Assembly: GCF_003172895.1 (NCBI RefSeq) | Contig: NZ_QGKL01000010.1 | Coordinates: 1-64,000 of the forward strand | Reading direction: 5' to 3' | DNA: 64,000 bases | DNA from: Leucothrix arctica | Lineage (GTDB): Bacteria > Pseudomonadota > Gammaproteobacteria > Thiotrichales > Thiotrichaceae | Part shown: positions 62,448 to 64,000 of the stretch, one piece after another | Layout of the letters: the number at the start of each line of letters is the position of its first letter | Numbering within the stretch: the stretch's first letter is position 1 | Notes under the pieces: model-generated | Told to the model about the DNA's origin: nothing | Seen by the model: the letters and a program-made list of their open reading frames with translations, nothing else | Databases searched by the model: none | Program-made: the position numbers and the translations under genes

Positions 62448-64000
62448 ATGGATAACCAACATCTTGTCATTAACAATGGTAATGACGGTAAGCAGCTGTA
62501 TATGTCTTCAGAGTTGCCTCAGCATGTAATGCCAACGCCTTCTGAGGGTGATCGTGACGATGAAATTGACCTTAAGGAGTTGTTCATTGTTTTAAGAAAG
62601 CGCCTTTGGTTGATTATCCTTGTGGCGTTTCTAGTATTTGCGGCGTGTTTTGTTTTTACGTTAGGCATTGAGCCAACGTATAGAGCGTCAGCAAAAATCC
62701 AGATTGAATCGGAAGATAGCGGACAGGTATTGAGTTTTGATGTGGCACTTGGAGAAAGTGGCAATGATGAATTTTACCAAACACAGTACGAATTATTAAA
62801 GAGTTACACGCTAGCTAGCAAGGTTATTGATGACCTAGGGTTAGAGGAGTACTTCAGCTCAGGTTTAACGAGTGGTGGTGGGCTATTGGATAGGGTTGTA
62901 AAAGTCTCTAAAGCGACTCTGTATGGCGAGGAAAAAGCTGCGGGGTTTCCGCTGGGAGAGTATCCAGCAGAGGAGCGTTTTATCTCTGGCTTGACGATTG
63001 CGCCTGTTAAGAAGTCTCAAATCGTAAAGGTGAGCTACGATAGTTCAGACCCTGAACTGTCGAAGAATATTGTTAATTCTATTTCTAAGCACTTTATTGA
63101 AATGACGTTAGCTAGGCGTTTTGATGCTGCGAAGGATGCGCAGAAGTTTTTGGACATAAAAGTGACTCAAGCGGCTAGTGACTTGGAGTTGTTGGAGCAA
63201 ACTCTGATTGATTATGCGAAAAAGGAATCTATTGTTCAGATCGATGGTGAGAGCTCTCAGAGTTTAAGTGCCCAAAAAACTGCAGAGTTGAGTGCTGCAC
63301 TGACAATAGCTCAGGGTGAGCGAATTGAGGCTGAGGCGCGTTATCGTGAGCTTAGCTCTTCTCAAGGGGTGGTAAGAGCGCTTGAAAGCCCTGCTTTGCA
63401 GTCGTTAAAGCAGACGGTTGTTGAGTTGCAAGGGGAGTATCAAAAAAACTTACAAAAGTATAAGTCAGGCTACCCATTAATGATCAGTATGCGGAAGCAA
63501 ATTTATCAATTCCAACAACAAATAGAGACTGAGACTGCGGCCATTAAAAGAGCGACAAGAGGTTCTTTGCAGGCTGTTTATTTAGCCGCTAAAGAGAAAG
63601 AGGCGAATTTAAAGTCTTCGTTAGGTCAGCAAAAAGATTTGTTACTGACTGAGCGTGATAAAGGAATTGAGTACGGAAGCTTGTTAAGACAGGTCAGTAT
63701 TAAGAGAAAAGTATATGAAGGATTGTTGCTACGTGCGACCGAGGTATCGATAGCGGCTGGGATAGGTACAAATAATATATCTGTAGTTGATTCCGCCATT
63801 TTGCCATACAAGGCTCAGTCACCAAATTTAAAAATGAACTTCGCTTTAGGCGGGGTTTTAGGCTTGATGTTAGGGGTGGTTATTGCCTTTTTACTTGAGT
63901 TTATGAGTAATGGGATTAAGTCTAGTGAGGAGCTTAAGAAGGCTCTGGGGTTGCCATTACTTGGTATTATTCCTATGGTTAAGGGGAAAGCGGGGAGTCA
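62448..64000 (+). CDS. wzc: Polysaccharide co-polymerase / tyrosine kinase Wzc (N-terminal part, runs off the window)
   Basis: At least 517 codons, open to the window end. Residues ~45-75 hold an N-terminal Wzz domain (DEIDLKELFIVLRKRLWLII, first membrane segment). A long periplasmic coiled coil follows (~230-410, with TETAAIKRATRGSLQ), then the PCP proline motif SAILPYKAQSPNLKMN and a second membrane segment. It ends LKKALGLPLLGIIPMVKG, the linker before the BY-kinase domain; the Walker motifs and Tyr tail lie beyond the window. It controls chain length and export with wza. No wzb phosphatase lies between wza and wzc. Confidence 0.9.
   Translation, partial: MDNQHLVINNGNDGKQLYMSSELPQHVMPTPSEGDRDDEIDLKELFIVLRKRLWLIILVAFLVFAACFVFTLGIEPTYRASAKIQIESEDSGQVLSFDVALGESGNDEFYQTQYELLKSYTLASKVIDDLGLEEYFSSGLTSGGGLLDRVVKVSKATLYGEEKAAGFPLGEYPAEERFISGLTIAPVKKSQIVKVSYDSSDPELSKNIVNSISKHFIEMTLARRFDAAKDAQKFLDIKVTQAASDLELLEQTLIDYAKKESIVQIDGESSQSLSAQKTAELSAALTIAQGERIEAEARYRELSSSQGVVRALESPALQSLKQTVVELQGEYQKNLQKYKSGYPLMISMRKQIYQFQQQIETETAAIKRATRGSLQAVYLAAKEKEANLKSSLGQQKDLLLTERDKGIEYGSLLRQVSIKRKVYEGLLLRATEVSIAAGIGTNNISVVDSAILPYKAQSPNLKMNFALGGVLGLMLGVVIAFLLEFMSNGIKSSEELKKALGLPLLGIIPMVKGKAGS

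Noticed and set aside
1-64000. CRISPR array, tRNA or rRNA genes
   Set aside because: No evenly spaced direct repeats and no cloverleaf or rRNA-like stretch noticed in any gap.

Overview
The window reads as chromosomal DNA from a marine-type gammaproteobacterium. The support is a set of core genes (tkt, pgk, a PykA-type pyruvate kinase, cysD and a cysN-cysC fusion), a canonical RfaH/ops pair and a colanic-acid-like gene set. I cannot fix the genus. The core block (about 33.2-41.0 kb) looks more GC-rich and prefers CTA leucine codons. The flanking polysaccharide genes are AT-rich, as expected for exchanged surface-glycan loci.

Layout. (1) 1-8.2 kb, minus strand: a large three-domain glycosyltransferase (GT), a sulfotransferase, a TPR-ended protein and the first ~54 codons of a DRE-TIM aldolase, cut by an IS481-type element whose end lies at 273. 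(2) 8.2-8.9 kb: a divergent intergenic region with a G9 tract. (3) 8.9-19.8 kb, plus strand: a second arm of similar plan: a double-GT protein, a sulfotransferase, an orphan protein, an alpha/beta-hydrolase-TPR protein, an intact aldolase, a HAD phosphatase, a CMP-sugar transferase and a possible SGNH-like protein. (4) 20.3-25.2 kb: rmlA, a GT2-GT2-RgpF giant carrying a G10 tract, and a sulfotransferase. (5) 25.2-33.0 kb, minus strand: a sulfotransferase, a GT2 and an ABC capsule exporter (kpsD, kpsE, kpsT, kpsM) headed by a small lipoprotein. (6) 33.2-41.0 kb: tkt-pgk-pyk, a strong terminator, then cysNC and cysD on the minus strand. (7) 41.0-42.0 kb: a gene remnant and a long leader ending in an ops site. 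(8) 42-64 kb, plus strand: an rfaH-led Wzx/Wzy-type exopolysaccharide operon with wcaJ, wcaI, acyltransferases, wzx, wzy, five GTs in all, gmd-fcl-manC-manB for GDP-fucose, wza and the start of wzc.

How the parts could work together. Two export routes flank a core-metabolism island: an ABC-exporter locus on the left and a Wzy-dependent fucose-containing polysaccharide on the right. The left locus has four sulfotransferases, and CysD/CysNC in the same window makes PAPS, so a sulfated capsule is the simplest reading. The aldolase, HAD and cytidylyltransferase genes parallel KdsA-KdsC-KdsB. They suggest a CMP-activated 2-keto-3-deoxy sugar acid made by a pyruvate-type aldolase rather than a PEP-dependent synthase.

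Most striking oddities: the only KpsT homologue in the window has lost the recognisable Walker A, signature, Walker B and H-loop residues although its frame is intact; a G10 tract lies inside a GT catalytic domain; a paralogous aldolase is split by an IS; and an RfaH gene sits behind its own ops site. All functional calls come from reading the sequence. No database search was run.
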